DNA of 64,000 nt from Vitis vinifera (GCF_030704535.1 NC_081822.1:9789001-9853000); one strand, 5' to 3'. Shown: positions 12,755 to 25,157, counted from the first letter of the stretch. Notes: generated from the sequence alone by a model not told the origin. Numbers and translations are program-made.

Positions 12755-13500
12755 AATTATTTTTTTTTCAAAATTACCCTCTGCCCCTTCTACCACACCA
12801 AAATCTGTTAATGTCACCTTGCCAGCGCCATCATCGAACGGTCGTACAGTTTTCCCCCTCTCTCGCTTCTCTCTATTTCTCTCTCTTCCTCTCTTTTTTC
12901 CCCCCTTTCTCGACATCACCACTGCCACTACTGTCAGCACCATCACCAGGCCGGCTGCCGCTCATACTCCCCTCCAGCCGGCAACCTCCCTCTCTCTCTC
13001 TCTCCTTCTCTTTCCACATCACCATTGCTACCACTGCCAACGACCCACTGCTTCTGTCGCCTCTCACCTGCATCAGTCGCCACCGGTGAGAGGCGGCAGC
13101 AACCGTGGGTCGCTGGCAGTAGTGGCGATGGTGATGTGGAAATGGAAGGAAAAAGAGAGAAAGAGGGAAGGGAAAGGAAGAGAGGGACAGGTTGCCGGCC
13201 CGAGAGAGATGTGAGCGACGGTCGGTGATGACGTCGACAAAGTGCTGCCCGGTTTTGCCGCCGATGAGAGACAGCAAGAGCAGTGGGTCGCTAGTAGTGG
13301 AGGCGGTGGTGATATGGAAAGGGAAAGAAAGAGAGAAAGAGAGAAGGGGAAGGGAGAGAGAGGGAGAGATTGTCGATTGGAGAGAGGTGTGAATGGCGGC
13401 CGGTGATGAAGCTAGCAAAGTGTCGACCGATTTCAGTGGGGAGGAAGGGAGAGGCGAATGGTGAACACAGGAGACAAAACAAAGAATAATTTTGAAAAAT
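12755..13500. mobile_element. Fold-back (inverted-repeat) element rich in CT/GA
   Basis: The left half (to ~13080) is CT-rich with the repeated order CATCACCATTGCTACCACTG / CGACCCACTGCT. The right half is GA-rich and carries the same order reversed and complemented, in two imperfect units per arm. The outer ends share TTTTTCAAAATTA (12764-12776) and its complement near 13486-13499. The open frames on both strands are by-products of the low-complexity repeat. It looks like a non-autonomous fold-back DNA transposon; superfamily not determined. Confidence 0.55.
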
Positions 13501-14029
13501 CACTATTTGAGTGTAAAGGTTTTTTTTTTTTTGTTTTTTTCTATCTTACACTTAAATTGAAAAATAAAAAATAAAGATTCAGAAACTCTTTTTTTGGGGG
13601 GGGATTGGTGTATGGTAACATGATTCCCCGAATGATCAAATAAAACCTCTCTTTTGATTTCTCCAACCTTCCTCTTACACAGCTCTATACGCAAACTTGA
13701 CTGAGAAGACGCCGTTAGAAAAAGTTGTTTGAGAATAGGTTGTATACCTATATGATGAAACTGAACTTCGGAAAAAGTTGAAAGGTCCTTTGTTGGTTCA
13801 AAGGAGTATGAAAAGTCTATTTTGGCCTTTCTCTTGGTGGGCCTTAGCTTTCCCTTCAACCTTTAGCATTAGCATATTGTCCTTTTCTATTTCATTGACG
13901 TTTTGACTTTACTTTTTGCAAATTGCAACATCCCACGTTGAGTGCTTCTTTCTCCTTCTTTTGATGATTCGGTTTTTCATTTCTTTTTCTACCAATAAAT
14001 AAAACCTTGCTAAATACCACCGAAAAGAA
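13501..14029. other. Intergenic spacer without recognised features
   Basis: AT-rich sequence with T- and G-runs near 13590-13605. The minus-strand open frame here is low-complexity and has no recognisable domain. Confidence 0.4.
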
Positions 14030-14499
14030 GTTGTATCCAAGGATTGAAATATCGGTTTTTACGGATATATCGGAACTTCAATTTTACGGATATATCGGAA
14101 ATATCGGAGAAATATCGGTGGATATTTTTTCATAAATATCGGTGGAGTGAAAATTATTTAAAATTAATAGGAATGCTTGAAAAAACTTCAAAAAATGATA
14201 ACATAAGTAAGAATACACATCTTAAAGTTATCTTGTAAGTGTAATTGATATATATATAATTAAGAAGAAAAATATCATAAATAGAGATATATTGGTATAT
14301 TCGATATTTGAATTTTAAAAATAATATATATGAATTTTGAAAGTGTATAAAGTTAAAATTGAGTTAAGAAATATGAGATTGCAATAGTCCTTATACTAAG
14401 AAAGATATCGATGTAGTTTCAATATATTATTAGATGAAGGGAGTTCATCTTGTTGAAGACAGTATTTATTTTAAAATTTTTAAAATATTTTTATTAAAA

Positions 14500-14890
14500 C
14501 ATATTTTATTATATTTTAAATGAAAAATTAAATTAATTTATATAAAATATCTTATTTGAGATTTAATTTTTAAAATTTTATTAAAAATATGTGATAATAA
14601 CTTTTTCTATTAATATTAATTTATTTAATAATAAAAATAAAGGTTGATAATTAATAATTATTTATATAGAGAGTGGAAAATTGTTCTCATGATTTTTTTA
14701 CATATTTTATTATATTTTAAATGATAAATTAAATTAATTTATATAAAATATCTTATTTGAGATTTAATTTTTAAAATTTATTAAAAAATGTGATAACAAC
14801 TTTTTTTATTAATATAAATTTATTTAATAATCCAAATAAAAGTTGAAAATTAATAATTATTTATAGAAAATTGTTCTCATGTTTTTTTTA
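14500..14890. repeat. ~200-bp tandem duplication inside the hAT element
   Basis: A unit beginning CATATTTTATTATATTTTAA at 14500 is repeated from 14701 with a few substitutions and small deletions. Both units end in AAATTGTTCTCATG followed by a T-run. The duplication is internal to the transposon. Confidence 0.75.
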
Positions 14891-14949
14891 TTTTTTATTT
14901 TTTATTTTTTTATCTCCCCTAAATCTAAAAATAAAAAAAAATAAAAAAG

Positions 14950-15300
14950 GCACCCACTTCTCTCTCGGGCATCAAGAACCCTTTTCTGAAGTTGTCTTCC
15001 AGAACCCTTTTCTGAAGTTGTCTTCCAGCGAGAGAATCCCTAAAAAGCCCTATTTTCCTCTGCTACTCTCAAATCTCAATCCTCGCAGGTACTAATCTAA
15101 TCATGTTATTATTAATTTTTTTTTTGCAACCCCCGTTTGATTCCCAAGAAAATCCATCCCCATTCGATTTCCGGGAAAATTCATCCTCGTTTGATTTCCG
15201 AGAAAATCCATTCAAAACTCCCAAAGAAAACCAAAAAAATTGCTTTTCTTTTGCTCCCTGTGTTTTCTGGATCTGTTTTAGGGGTCTCTTTGTTGTTGTG
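14950..15300. other. Possible captured host 5' exon and intron start within the hAT element
   Basis: The segment is much less AT-rich than its surroundings. It contains AGAACCCTTTTCTGAAGTTG twice in tandem (about 14967 and 15000), then a CT-rich 5'UTR-like stretch ending CCTCGCAG|GTACTAAT near 15088, a good splice-donor context, and then intron-like sequence with a diverged ~30-bp repeat around GATTTCCGRGAAAAT (about 15135-15215). The source gene is unknown and capture is inference. Confidence 0.35.
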
Positions 15301-15580
15301 CCATTGGATTTAAATTTCACGAACCCTAAATCCACGATTTTTGAGCCAGGCTGAAAAACACAACTGCGCGGGCTGGACTGGTAGGAAATATCGCGATTTT
15401 TCTCCGATTTTTCGGTGCTTCACCGATATTTCGCCGATATATCGACGATTTTGTCGATTTTTGGCCGATTTTTCCGTCGATCGATAATCGGTGCCGTTTA
15501 TCGTTTCCATGCCGCCCGATAACCGATATTTCGACGAAATATCGGCGACATTTTCCGATTTTTCAATCCATGGTTGTATC

Positions 15581-17079
15581 TTATCATTTTTATAATATAA
15601 ATAATATTTGTTATATTATGTATGTTTTAATGTTAATAATATTAGTTTAAGAATATCAAGATAAAATAATTCATATAAAAGTATATGAAATTTTAACATG
15701 ATTTGGTCGATCATACTTACATTTATAAATAAAAAATAATCATTTTATTATATTATAAGGAATATTATAAATAATGTAAACCAAATATAATTATTGAATT
15801 TTTAAAACATCCCATAATTTCTCATTTTTTATATCTATATTTTGAACCATGAGTTACAAACTCAACTCCATCTTATAATTACCTTTTTTTCTTATGATCT
15901 AGAATATTTATGAACATATTTATAATAATTTTCTTTATTTTATAAGAACATATAATATTACAATAACATATCAACTTAAAAAATATTCTATATAATATTC
16001 TTTTATAAAATAGAATTTATACTAATTAAGAATTTGAAACATTTTTTCCACAATTTTCACATTGGATTGAATTTAATTGAGTCAATATTTTATCTCTCCA
16101 TGACAAACCTTTTTTTCTTGTATCACATAGAACGAGAAAACAATCAACTTCACCTTCAACTAAAATTCCCTTTGTCATCCTCTTTTAAGTTCCACTTTCT
16201 TTAGCTCTTCCAAAAATCTTCATCCTAATTTCTAATACCAGTTTGTTATGTTAGCGAAAATTTTAATGCAAACAATGTTATTTCAATAACACATAAATAC
16301 AACAATTAATACAAAACTACATAAAGTTTTAACATAGTTAGACTAACCATATCTATATTTACAAATAAGAGAATTTTTAGTATATCATAACAAATATTAT
16401 AAGGCTATGTTTGGTTCCCAAAAAATTTGAAAGAAAATACAAAGAAAAAAAAATACAAAGAAAAAAAAAGTGAAGAAAAAAAATATTAAAAGTTAATAAA
16501 TTATTTTTTTGTTACTTCAAACTTATTTTATTTATTTTAATTCATCAATATAAAAATAAATAATTTAAAAATACATAAGTTTTTAATTATATTTGAATTT
16601 TTTTGATATTTTTCATAGGGCAATCAAACATAAAAAAAATCATTTTTCTTTGCATTTTTCTTCTTTTCTTAGTATTTTTTGGAAACCAAACATAACCTAA
16701 GAAATAGAAATCATATACAATTATTAGATTCCGAAAACATTTCATACTTCTTCATTCATTGTATATATACCTTAAACCATGAACCCCTTACCTCATCAAG
16801 TGTCTTATTATATATTTTTTTACAGTAAAATAAGGGAAAAATTGCTTTGTACTGAATTCTTGCCTGTCAACCACATCCTTATATAAATTAATTCTCATCA
16901 TTTCAATAAATAAAAAAAAAAATTAAACCACACAAAAAAGATATAAGATTGTCTCATAGTTGCTTTGTATTGCCATGTTTAATTTTTTTTTTTTAAAAAA
17001 AAAAATTTAGTTTTTTTAAAAAAAAAAATTTAGTTTTTTTAAATCTGTAATAAAATTTAATTATATTAAAAATAAATAT
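15581..17079. other. AT-rich intergenic DNA with diverged internal duplication
   Basis: No gene seen. Stretches at about 15600-15880 and 16290-16810 share order (TTTTAACATR, then TTTATAAATA/TTTACAAATA, ATATTATAA, ATATAATTATT, ATGAACC-type end), so they look like old copies of one repeat. The second copy is interrupted by the MITE listed separately. Homopolymer A/T runs occur at 16985-17040. Confidence 0.4.
16403..16697. mobile_element. Tourist-like (PIF/Harbinger) MITE
   Basis: The terminal inverted repeats are GGCTATGTTTGGTTCCC at 16403 and its near-complement GGAAACCAAACATAACC ending at 16697. A TAA trinucleotide flanks both sides (16400-16402 and 16698-16700), matching the TWA target duplication of PIF/Harbinger elements. 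The 295-bp interior is AT-rich and non-coding. Confidence 0.8.
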
Positions 17080-17084
17080 ATTTT

Positions 17085-20000
17085 TGTAAACCCCAAAATT
17101 TGTTTCAATTTTATTTTTATATTAACTTTGAGCCTAATTTTAAATCCCGATTATATATGTTATTTTAAGCTTATTCACCCTTTAATTTTTAGTTTTCATT
17201 ATTTTATAAATTATTTTATTTTATTTATTTTTAAATTTACTTATTAATTTTATTTGTTATTATTATTATTATATTATATTTTTATTTTATTTATTATTTT
17301 TTTTTTTTTCTCTCCTCTCTCTTCCTTTTTCTCCTCCACTTACCCTCACCCACCAACTTCTTCTCTCTCCTCCCGTACTCTCACCACCGGCCACTCTTCA
17401 TTTTTTTCCCCAATTTTTTTTTTTTCTACTCTTCTCTCTCTTCCCCCAAGACTCACTTTAGCCGGCCCCCACTTCCCATTTTTCTTTTTCCCCCAACTTT
17501 TCCCCCCAATTCCCAAGACTTTTCCCCCCATTTTTTCTCTCCTCTCTCATCTTTCCTCTCTCCCCCAACTCAGAAAAACGGCCGGCCCAATTTTTTTTCT
17601 TCTCTCCTTTTTTCCCATTCCACGGAGCTCTCTCGGCAGCTCCACTCCCATTCTCAACAGTCGCCCGCCCAATTTTTTTTTTTGGTCTTCCGCCCAAGAC
17701 CACCATTCTCTCTCCGAACGGCGCACCGGCCACACACCCCCCATCTTCTCTCTTCCCCTTCCTTTCATCTCCATTTTTTTTTTATCTTATTTTCTTTCTC
17801 CATTTTCCCCCATCCAACTCCCACAAACCGGCCAGGGAACCCCCCAGTTTTTTTCTTTCCTCATCTTTTTTTTTTTTCATTCTCTTTTCTGGTTTCTTTT
17901 TTCCTCTAGAACACCCACTGCCACACAACCCCTCATTTTTCCATCCCTCCATTTCTTTTTTTCTTTTTATTCCCCGTGAAACCCCTCTCCATATCCACAA
18001 TCGGTTATTCATCGCCGACGAGCTACCGCCGTCGGCATCATTTCTGACAGTCGGGGATCCCCCTTCCATTATTATTATTATTATTATTATTTTCTTTCTT
18101 TATTTGATTTTAATAATAATTTTTATTAAAATTAGGCTTGTGCATTTATGTTTATTTGTGAGCTTTATATTTGAGCTTTATTAATTAGTATGAAATTTAT
18201 GTTAATTTGTTGTTAGTAAATTAATGTGAAATTTGAGTTAATTTATTATTGAAGAATTAATATGAAATTTGGGTTAATTTATTGTTGGTAGATTAATTTG
18301 AAATTTGTTAATTTGGGTTTGTGGGTATATTATATTTAGTGATTAATTTGAGCGATATTTGGATTATATCAATTGCATATTGTTTATTTGAGTTTGGGTT
18401 TATTGTTAAGTTGTTATTTGTTTGGACTTATTGGATTGGGCTTGAAATGTTATTTCTTTTGACTATGTATTTTTTTATGTGGGTTTGTTAATTGATGATA
18501 ATTTTGGGGTCTATAATATGAGTGAAATTTGTTGGATTATTTGAATATTTGATATGAGCTTGGCCTATTTGAATTGTTTAATTTAGACATGGGACAATTA
18601 TGGTGTATATTAAACTAGGCGTAGATTATGAAATATTAAATTTAGGTCTAGTAGAATTTATTTTAATTTACCCAATTTTAGGTTTGGTTAATTGTGTTTG
18701 TATTTTTTGTTATTAATTTGGATGTTTTGGGTTAAGACATATAGTAATTTGGACTCATTTTAATTGATGAAATTTATGGAACTAATTTGAAATTGGAATT
18801 TAGGTTTGAATATTTATTTGGGATTTTATACATCTCTAGATATTTACAGTTGTGTTATTTTTGTTTTTGTATGGACCCATTCTACAATAATGTTGGCTGA
18901 GTACGAATTGATGACACGTGGAGCTTGTTGTAAGTTTATTTGAGTGCATATTTTATTTCCTATTCTTATTTGGTTTTATTTTTGTAAATATTTATTCGTG
19001 TACATTTACTTGTTATGTGCAGAATTGAACATCGAACAAATTAGAAATTCTGTTTAAATGATAGGAAGAATTCAATAGATATGTTCTAATAAAATACTAA
19101 TTTTAAAATATTCTTTTTAATAAAAGAGTCTTTTTATTTATTTTTATTTACTTATTTATTTATTTATTTATATTTTTTTTATATATCAAAGTTCAAAAAA
19201 ATGCATTTAGAAAAATCCAAAAAAATTGTTTTTAATGACATTGTTAAAAAATTTCTTTGTTTAATAAAAATGGTTCAAAAATTGTTTTATAAATAAAGTT
19301 GTTCCAAAAATTAATTTTTAGTAAAATTGTCTAAAAATATTTTTTCAAATGAATTCTTTTTTCTTAATTAAAATGAGATTAAAAGTGTTTTTCAAAAATA
19401 GAGAATTTAAATCTTTGTTTTTCTTTTTAATTAAAATTTCTTTTGCAAATAAATTTATGTCATTTTAAATAATTTATAAAAATCACTCTTTTAAATGAAA
19501 ATAAATCTAAATACTTTTGTAAATAAAATTGTAAAAATTCATTATTTTCTAATAAAAGCAAGTAAAAATAATTTGTCTCTAAATTGAAACTTTGTAATAA
19601 ATTTTTTTTGATACAATAAGTGTCAATAGCTTTTTTTAAAAATTGAATACAATTGAAATTGAAAAAAAAAATTGATTCTTTTTTATAAGTAAATGAATGG
19701 AAATTATTAATTCAAAAATCATTTTTAATAAAATCCTTTGAAATTTCTTTAAAACTTTTTTTAATATCTTTCATCTATTTGATTCAATAAATCATTTTGC
19801 ATAATCCTTTTATTATTTATTTTGTGTATTTTTATAATTAGATTTCAACATTGTTTTTGTGTATATTAATTTTCATCATGACTTGTATATTGATTGTTTT
19901 TCTTAGTATTTATAATTAATTAATTAATTAATTAATTGTCACAATTTCCTCAATTCGTTTAGTAGAAGTCGTACGTATACGAGCTTAGAGGGGTGCTACG

Positions 20001-20249
20001 ACTTATTATCGTATCTTCCCAATGAGTAACTTGACCCTCGGACCTAGATTCGATTTTTCACAGATTCGTTTTTTTCTTCAGGAGTCACACTTATGATTTT
20101 TCTTTCTTATTTTGTTTTTTCCTTTAAAAATAAAATAAAAATAAGTGGCGATTTCAAGTTTTTTTCTAAAAATCAAATTTTCACCAAACAAAATAAAAAT
20201 CGAGCTCGCCATTAAATGGGAACGCATCAAACAAAATGTGGGGTCCACA
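17085..20249 (+). mobile_element. Solo-LTR-like element, ~3.2 kb, with 5-bp target duplication
   Basis: The element begins TGTAAACCCC and ends GGGGTCCACA, near-perfect inverted ends with TG..CA termini. It is flanked by exact ATTTT direct repeats (17080-17084 and 20250-20254). Inside: a long C/T-rich stretch (17310-17990) with spurious open frames, an (ATT)n run near 18068-18091, an AT-rich middle, a (TAAT)n run near 19915-19937, and a distal ~290 bp that closely resembles the start of the reverse element at 23903. No gag or pol is seen, so a solo LTR of a large-LTR Ty3/gypsy-type element is the best reading. Confidence 0.75.
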
Positions 20250-20254
20250 ATTTT

Positions 20255-20585
20255 ATAAATAAATAAAATATTATAATATAATATATTTATTTTTTGAAAA
20301 ATAACTTTTTTATTATTTTATATGTGTTAAAAATAAGAAAATAAAAAAATTAATTAAATTACTTTTTAAAATTAATTATATGTATAATTACGACAGGATA
20401 CCAAATCTACCCCGATTTTTAAAAAAATCTAAATTTGTCCTTAATCCGTTTGTTTTAATTTCAAGCTTATCCCTGGGACCCACCTAAGAGGGCAACCCAT
20501 GGCCATCCATATTTGACCCTTTGCATTTGCATAAGTTAAAAAAATCCCATATATGCATCATCACCCGCGAATTGGATGAGCAGCC
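20255..20585. other. Upstream region of CYP82 gene 3
   Basis: AT-rich to about 20390, then a short stretch of balanced composition before the gene. A CATATATGCAT motif sits about 30 bp before the start codon. An in-frame TGA directly precedes the ATG, fixing the start. Thus a retroelement lies only ~330 bp upstream of the coding region. Confidence 0.5.
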
Positions 20586-22371
20586 ATGGAGTTCCATCTT
20601 CCATTTTCAATTACCACGGCCAGCATGTTTATCTTTCTACTCTCTTTCTATTATTTGTTAAAGATGCTAAGGCGTTCTGAGAGGAAAAGAACTGCCCCGG
20701 AAGCCGCCGGGGCATGGCCTGTGATTGGTCACCTCCATCTGTTAGGAGGCTCTGAGCTGCCCCACAAAACCTTGGGGGCTATGGCCGACAAGTACGGGCC
20801 GATCTTCTTTATCAAGCTTGGTGCGCGACCAGTATTGGTGGTGAGTAATTGGGAGATTGCTAAGGAGTGCTTTACTACCAACGACAAAGCTTTCGCCAAT
20901 CGTCCCAAATTAATAGCGGTGGAGGTTATGGGCTACAACAACGCCATGTTCGGCTTTAGCCCATATGGCTCCTACTGGCGCCAGATGCGCAAGATAGTCA
21001 CTACACATCTTCTCTCAAACAGAAGCCTGGAGATGCTGAAACTGGTACGTATATCGGAGGTGAAGGCAACGATAAAAGAGCTACATGAGTTATGGGTCTC
21101 TAAGAAAAGTGATTCAAACATGGTATCAGTGGAGATGAGGCGATGGTTTGGAGATCTAGCCCTAAATTTGGCTGTAAGGATGACTGCCGGGAAGAGATTT
21201 TCTAGTGACAAGGAAGGAGTGGAGTACCACAAAGCAATAAGATGTTTTTTTGAGTTGACGGGGAAGTTTATGGTGTCGGATGCTCTCCCTTTTCTAAGGT
21301 GGTTTGACTTGGGAGGCTATGAGAAGGCCATGAAGAAGACTGCAAAAAGTCTAGACCATCTACTTGAAGACTGGTTACAGGAACATAAAAGAAAGAGAGT
21401 TTCTGGGCAGCCCACTGGGGACCAAGATTTTATGGATGTGATGCTGTCCATTTTAGATGATGAGACCAGGGCCCAAGATATAAAGAGTTCCGATGCCGAT
21501 ATCATTAACAAAGCTACATGCCTGGTATGTTTTTCTTCAACCAAAAAAGCCCAGCAGAGGTGAGCATACTGTGATTGTGCGTATATATTAATTGTGAATA
21601 AAAAATAAGTGATGTGAAATAGGGAGAATTACTAGTTGAATGATATGATATAATATAAAATTTATATATATTTATGTATTTTGAGAAATGTATTTAACTA
21701 TAGAAAGACCGTGTATTAAAGGGTTACATCAAATTTGTATGTTGCAGAATGTCTTAATAGCGACCACCGATACTGTTACAGTTAGCCTAACATGGGCTCT
21801 GTCGTTACTGTTAAACAACCGACACGTATTGAACAAAGCCAAAGAGGAGCTAGATTTGCATGTGGGAAGGGAAAGGCGAGTCGAGGAACGGGACATGAGC
21901 AACCTGGTCTACCTCGATGCTATCATCAAGGAAACTCTGCGTTTATATTCAGCTGTTCAAGTTCTAGCTGCACATGAGTCCACGGAGGAATGCGTTGTAG
22001 GTGGCTGCTACATACCCGCTGGGACGCGCCTGATAATTAATCTTTGGAAGATTCACCACGATCCAAGTGTATGGTCGGATCCTGATCAGTTCATGCCTGA
22101 GAGATTTCTCACTACGCATAAGGATGTTGATGTTAGAGGTATGCATTTTGAATTGATTCCATTTGGAAGTGGAAGAAGAATTTGCCCTGGAGTGTCCTTA
22201 GCTCTACAATTTCTGCAATTCACCCTAGCCAGCTTAATTCAAGGATTTGAGTTTGCAACGGCATCCGATGGACCGGTTGATATGACTGAAAGCATTGGGT
22301 TAACCAACCTCAAGGCCACCCCGCTTGACGTTCTCCTCACTCCTCGCCTCTCTTCTAATCTCTATGAGTAA
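20586..22371 (+). CDS. Cytochrome P450, CYP82 family (gene 3 of cluster), two exons, atypical core residues
   Basis: Predicted ER-anchored P450. Exon 1 is 20586-21524 and exon 2 is 21748-22371, with a 223-bp phase-0 GT-AG intron. The product is 520 residues. Visible: the N-terminal anchor, [36 protein letters not shown], and the haem loop [10 protein letters not shown] with ligand Cys459. Odd points: the I-helix oxygen-binding segment reads IATTDT, where siblings have AGGTDT or SGGTDT, and the strand after ExxR reads LYSAVQVLAAHES where gene 4 has [13 protein letters not shown], so three conserved prolines and a glycine are changed. The frame is intact, so it may be a functional variant or a gene under relaxed selection. 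Substrate unknown. Confidence 0.9.
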
Positions 22372-23897
22372 GAGCTGGTCATCCTCGAATTAATGAATCT
22401 TCCTTTTTCTTTTCGAATTAACATTCTACGACTCTAGACTCTTTGTAAATTAAGTCCAGATATTTTGTTAAAAATTGTTCCCAGCTTTTACAAAAATATA
22501 AATATTCGGATTGGCTAATTTCAGAATTTGCTGTTTCTGCTTTACAAGCAAACTAAGACAGCATGACGTCATTTTTGCTCATGCTAGCGGACCTAACAAT
22601 TCTTGGATTTATCTCCATATGAGATTGAATGTCATGAATCTTATTTGTATTTTACTTCTTGGTGGTAGCTTATATAAAAAATGAAAAACAAATATTAATT
22701 TTAATTTATTTTGCAACGATCTTTCCTATTCAACAAAATTTATAAATTCTTATTAGTTATGTGAAATTTTAATCCTAAGCAGCATTTAGATGTGGTAGGG
22801 AATATATATTTTATAAACTAGTTAAATTATAAATTCTACTATTAATAGAAATTTGTTAAAATTAAATATAAATATACCAGTGCCCTCTCTTACTCATGAA
22901 TAATATATAAATTTAGTTTTTAATTAAGTAATTTATCTAATTGATGATCAACTAAGGTTAGTAGAAGAAAAAGAAGACCAAGCATTTTCTTTGGAGTATT
23001 TTCAGAATGGCAGTGAGTGCCTACAGCACATTGGCAATCAAGCCTGCATCCAACATAAGATTTCTCATAAATTAATTTTATAATAACGTGAAGCAATTCC
23101 AAAAAAATAAATATTGTATAGTCGGTTCTTCCATGGGTAATAGAGTTGCATGAGGAGGACTTATTTCTATATATAAATTTACTTATGGCAATCTAACCTT
23201 TCATGCTGGATCAGAAGAAAGCTGTTTTTAATCATGGGTATGGGCGCAATTGTCATAATATGAGGAGAAAAAAGAAAATAAATTAAAAAACAAACAAACA
23301 AATATTTGATTAATAGTAACTTCTCATGTCTTATGTTCAATCAAATATAGATATGATAAGTAATGAAATATATTATTTAATTTTTTTTTTATCTCATAGA
23401 ATATGTTAATCATGTGATAAGATATAAAATATACATATCCTATTAATCAAAAATTTATTTTTTATTAAATTTTTATTTTTTAATATACACATATTATAAA
23501 ATAAAAGTTTTTATTATAAATTAAATTTATGATTAAAAAACTAAAAAATAATATTAATATATGATATATAAATTATTTTTAAATATTTAATAACATAATA
23601 TTAAAAAATACATTTATAAAATTTAAATATTTTAATCATAAATATTATTAAACATAACAAAATTTTTATTTTTTAAATAGAAAATATTTGAATATAATAT
23701 AATTTTTATTTTAAATATTAAAAATAATATATATTTTTTTATTATTTTTATTCATTTCACAAATTAAATATAAATATAATATAATACAATATATTCAATT
23801 AAATATGTTACACTAAAATATTATGTTCATAGTATATGTAGATCTAAATATATCATCGTATATTAAAAATTATATTTTAACATATTTCATCACATGT
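22372..23897. other. Intergenic spacer after CYP82 gene 3
   Basis: Presumed 3' UTR followed by strongly AT-rich DNA, especially 23290-23880. I see no gene and no clear transposon ends. Confidence 0.45.
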
Positions 23898-24434
23898 GCT
23901 AGTGTGGACCCCACATTTCGGCTCAATGCGTTTCCCACTCGAATGGCAAGCTCGATTTTTATTTTGAAAAATTGATTTTATTTATTAAGAAAAATTGACT
24001 TGGAGTTGCCACTTATTTTTGTTTTATTTTTAAAGGGCAAACAAAATAAATAAAAAAACCCTAAGTGTGACTCCTTATTTTGGAAAATGTGGTCTGCAAA
24101 AAACCAGATTGGGTTCGGGGGTCGGGTTACTTATCGGAAAGGTACGGTACAGACCGTAGCACCCCTTTAAGTCCCTAAAGTCGGGTCTCTACTAATGAAA
24201 TGAAGCAATCATGGCAATTGATGAGGGAATCAATGAATACTCAAAGTGATCATGCACACGTGAGAATCTAAATATACATACCGAAAATGACCAGAGCGGA
24301 TGTGGATGCGTACCTGGGCAGTGATCCATGAAGCGCTATCGAGAAGTGAGGTTAGTGCACAATTAAAGAGTAGTTTCGAGCATGTCATAGAGCAGAATAA
24401 AATCAATCATGCATGGCAATTAAATCAAACAAAC

Positions 24435-24742
24435 AATCAATCATTCATAAGGAAATCACATATGTTGGACCCCCACCAAAGCCCGATCTATATTGCATGA
24501 ATTAATCCCATAAATTCCATTATTCGGAATTACGGAAAATTCGTTCCTACTTATTAAAATCAAGAGGAGCAGAAGATCTTTTGAAAACCAAAATAGAATT
24601 AAAAATATTTGAGAGAAAATTAGATTTTTGAAATTCAATTGAAAAATTGGAACCTTGAAGATCACTAGAAAATTGGAGTTTTAAAGTTTATTTGAAGATC
24701 AGACTTTTAGAGATTGAATGTGAGAATGAGAATTTTTAGAAA
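24435..24742. repeat. Left copy of 308-bp host direct repeat flanking the viral block
   Basis: This LTR-derived segment is repeated at 35688-35995 in the same orientation and at equal length. I count about three substitutions (two near 24508-24518, one near 24576). The viral DNA starts directly after it. It is far longer than any integrase target duplication. Confidence 0.9.
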
Positions 24743-25157
24743 ATCATGTTTTAAAAACTAGAGTCTTTAGTCTTAACCCTTGACCTCAAACTCGTTTTTG
24801 CCGGAAAATTGGCGTTTTAGGGAGACTATGTCTGGTCAGAAGGGGGGTATTACCTTGACATGAAGTGATGTTTTAAAAAATTTTGAATTTTACTACCTGA
24901 ATTTTTGAGATATCCGATTTAAAAAACTTAAATTTTATACGTTCATAAGCACAAAACCCTTTTATTATTTTATTAGGTGTTTGAAAATTTTATATTATTT
25001 TAATAAGTCTTTGTAAAATTTTACACTATAATATTAAGTTTTCCAAAAACCTTATATTAAAATATTAAGTTGAAAAATATTTTTATATTAAAATATTAAG
25101 TTGTTTAAAAATTTTATATTATTTTAATAAGTCTTTGTAAAATTTTACACTATTTTA
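24740..25157 (+). repeat. Viral intergenic region, first copy (repeated at 32649-33060)
   Basis: Non-coding viral sequence upstream of the primer site. It recurs almost unchanged at 32649-33060 with an offset of 7909 bp at its start and 7903 at its end, the difference being a 6-nt deletion in the second copy. The repeat sets the unit length and shows that the insert is longer than one genome. It contains several near-identical A/T blocks such as TATTAAAATATTAAGTTG. Confidence 0.85.

Larger units (their letters stand above)
14038..15572. mobile_element. Non-autonomous hAT-like DNA transposon
   Basis: The ends are inverted: CAAGGATTGAAA at 14038 and TTTCAATCCATG ending at 15572. They are flanked by an exact 8-bp direct repeat GTTGTATC (14030-14037 and 15573-15580), the target size typical of hAT elements. 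Both subterminal regions are packed with ATATCGG / CCGATAT motifs in opposite orientations (about 14047-14145 and 15385-15560), as expected of transposase binding sites. No transposase frame is present. The interior holds an AT-rich tandem duplication and a segment that looks like a captured 5' exon plus intron (about 14940-15300). Confidence 0.85.

Noticed and set aside
12811..13418. Overlapping open frames on both strands with Ser/Leu- or Lys/Glu-rich products
   Set aside because: They follow from the CT/GA inverted repeat of the fold-back element and mirror each other.
14044..14238. 64-codon frame rich in Tyr, Arg and Ile near the left end of the hAT element
   Set aside because: It translates the ATATCGG subterminal repeats.
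17254..17979. Open frame of 241 codons rich in Phe, Ser, Pro and Leu, with overlapping frames on the other strand
   Set aside because: It is a translation of C/T-rich low-complexity DNA inside a solo LTR; no domain, and several frames are open at once.
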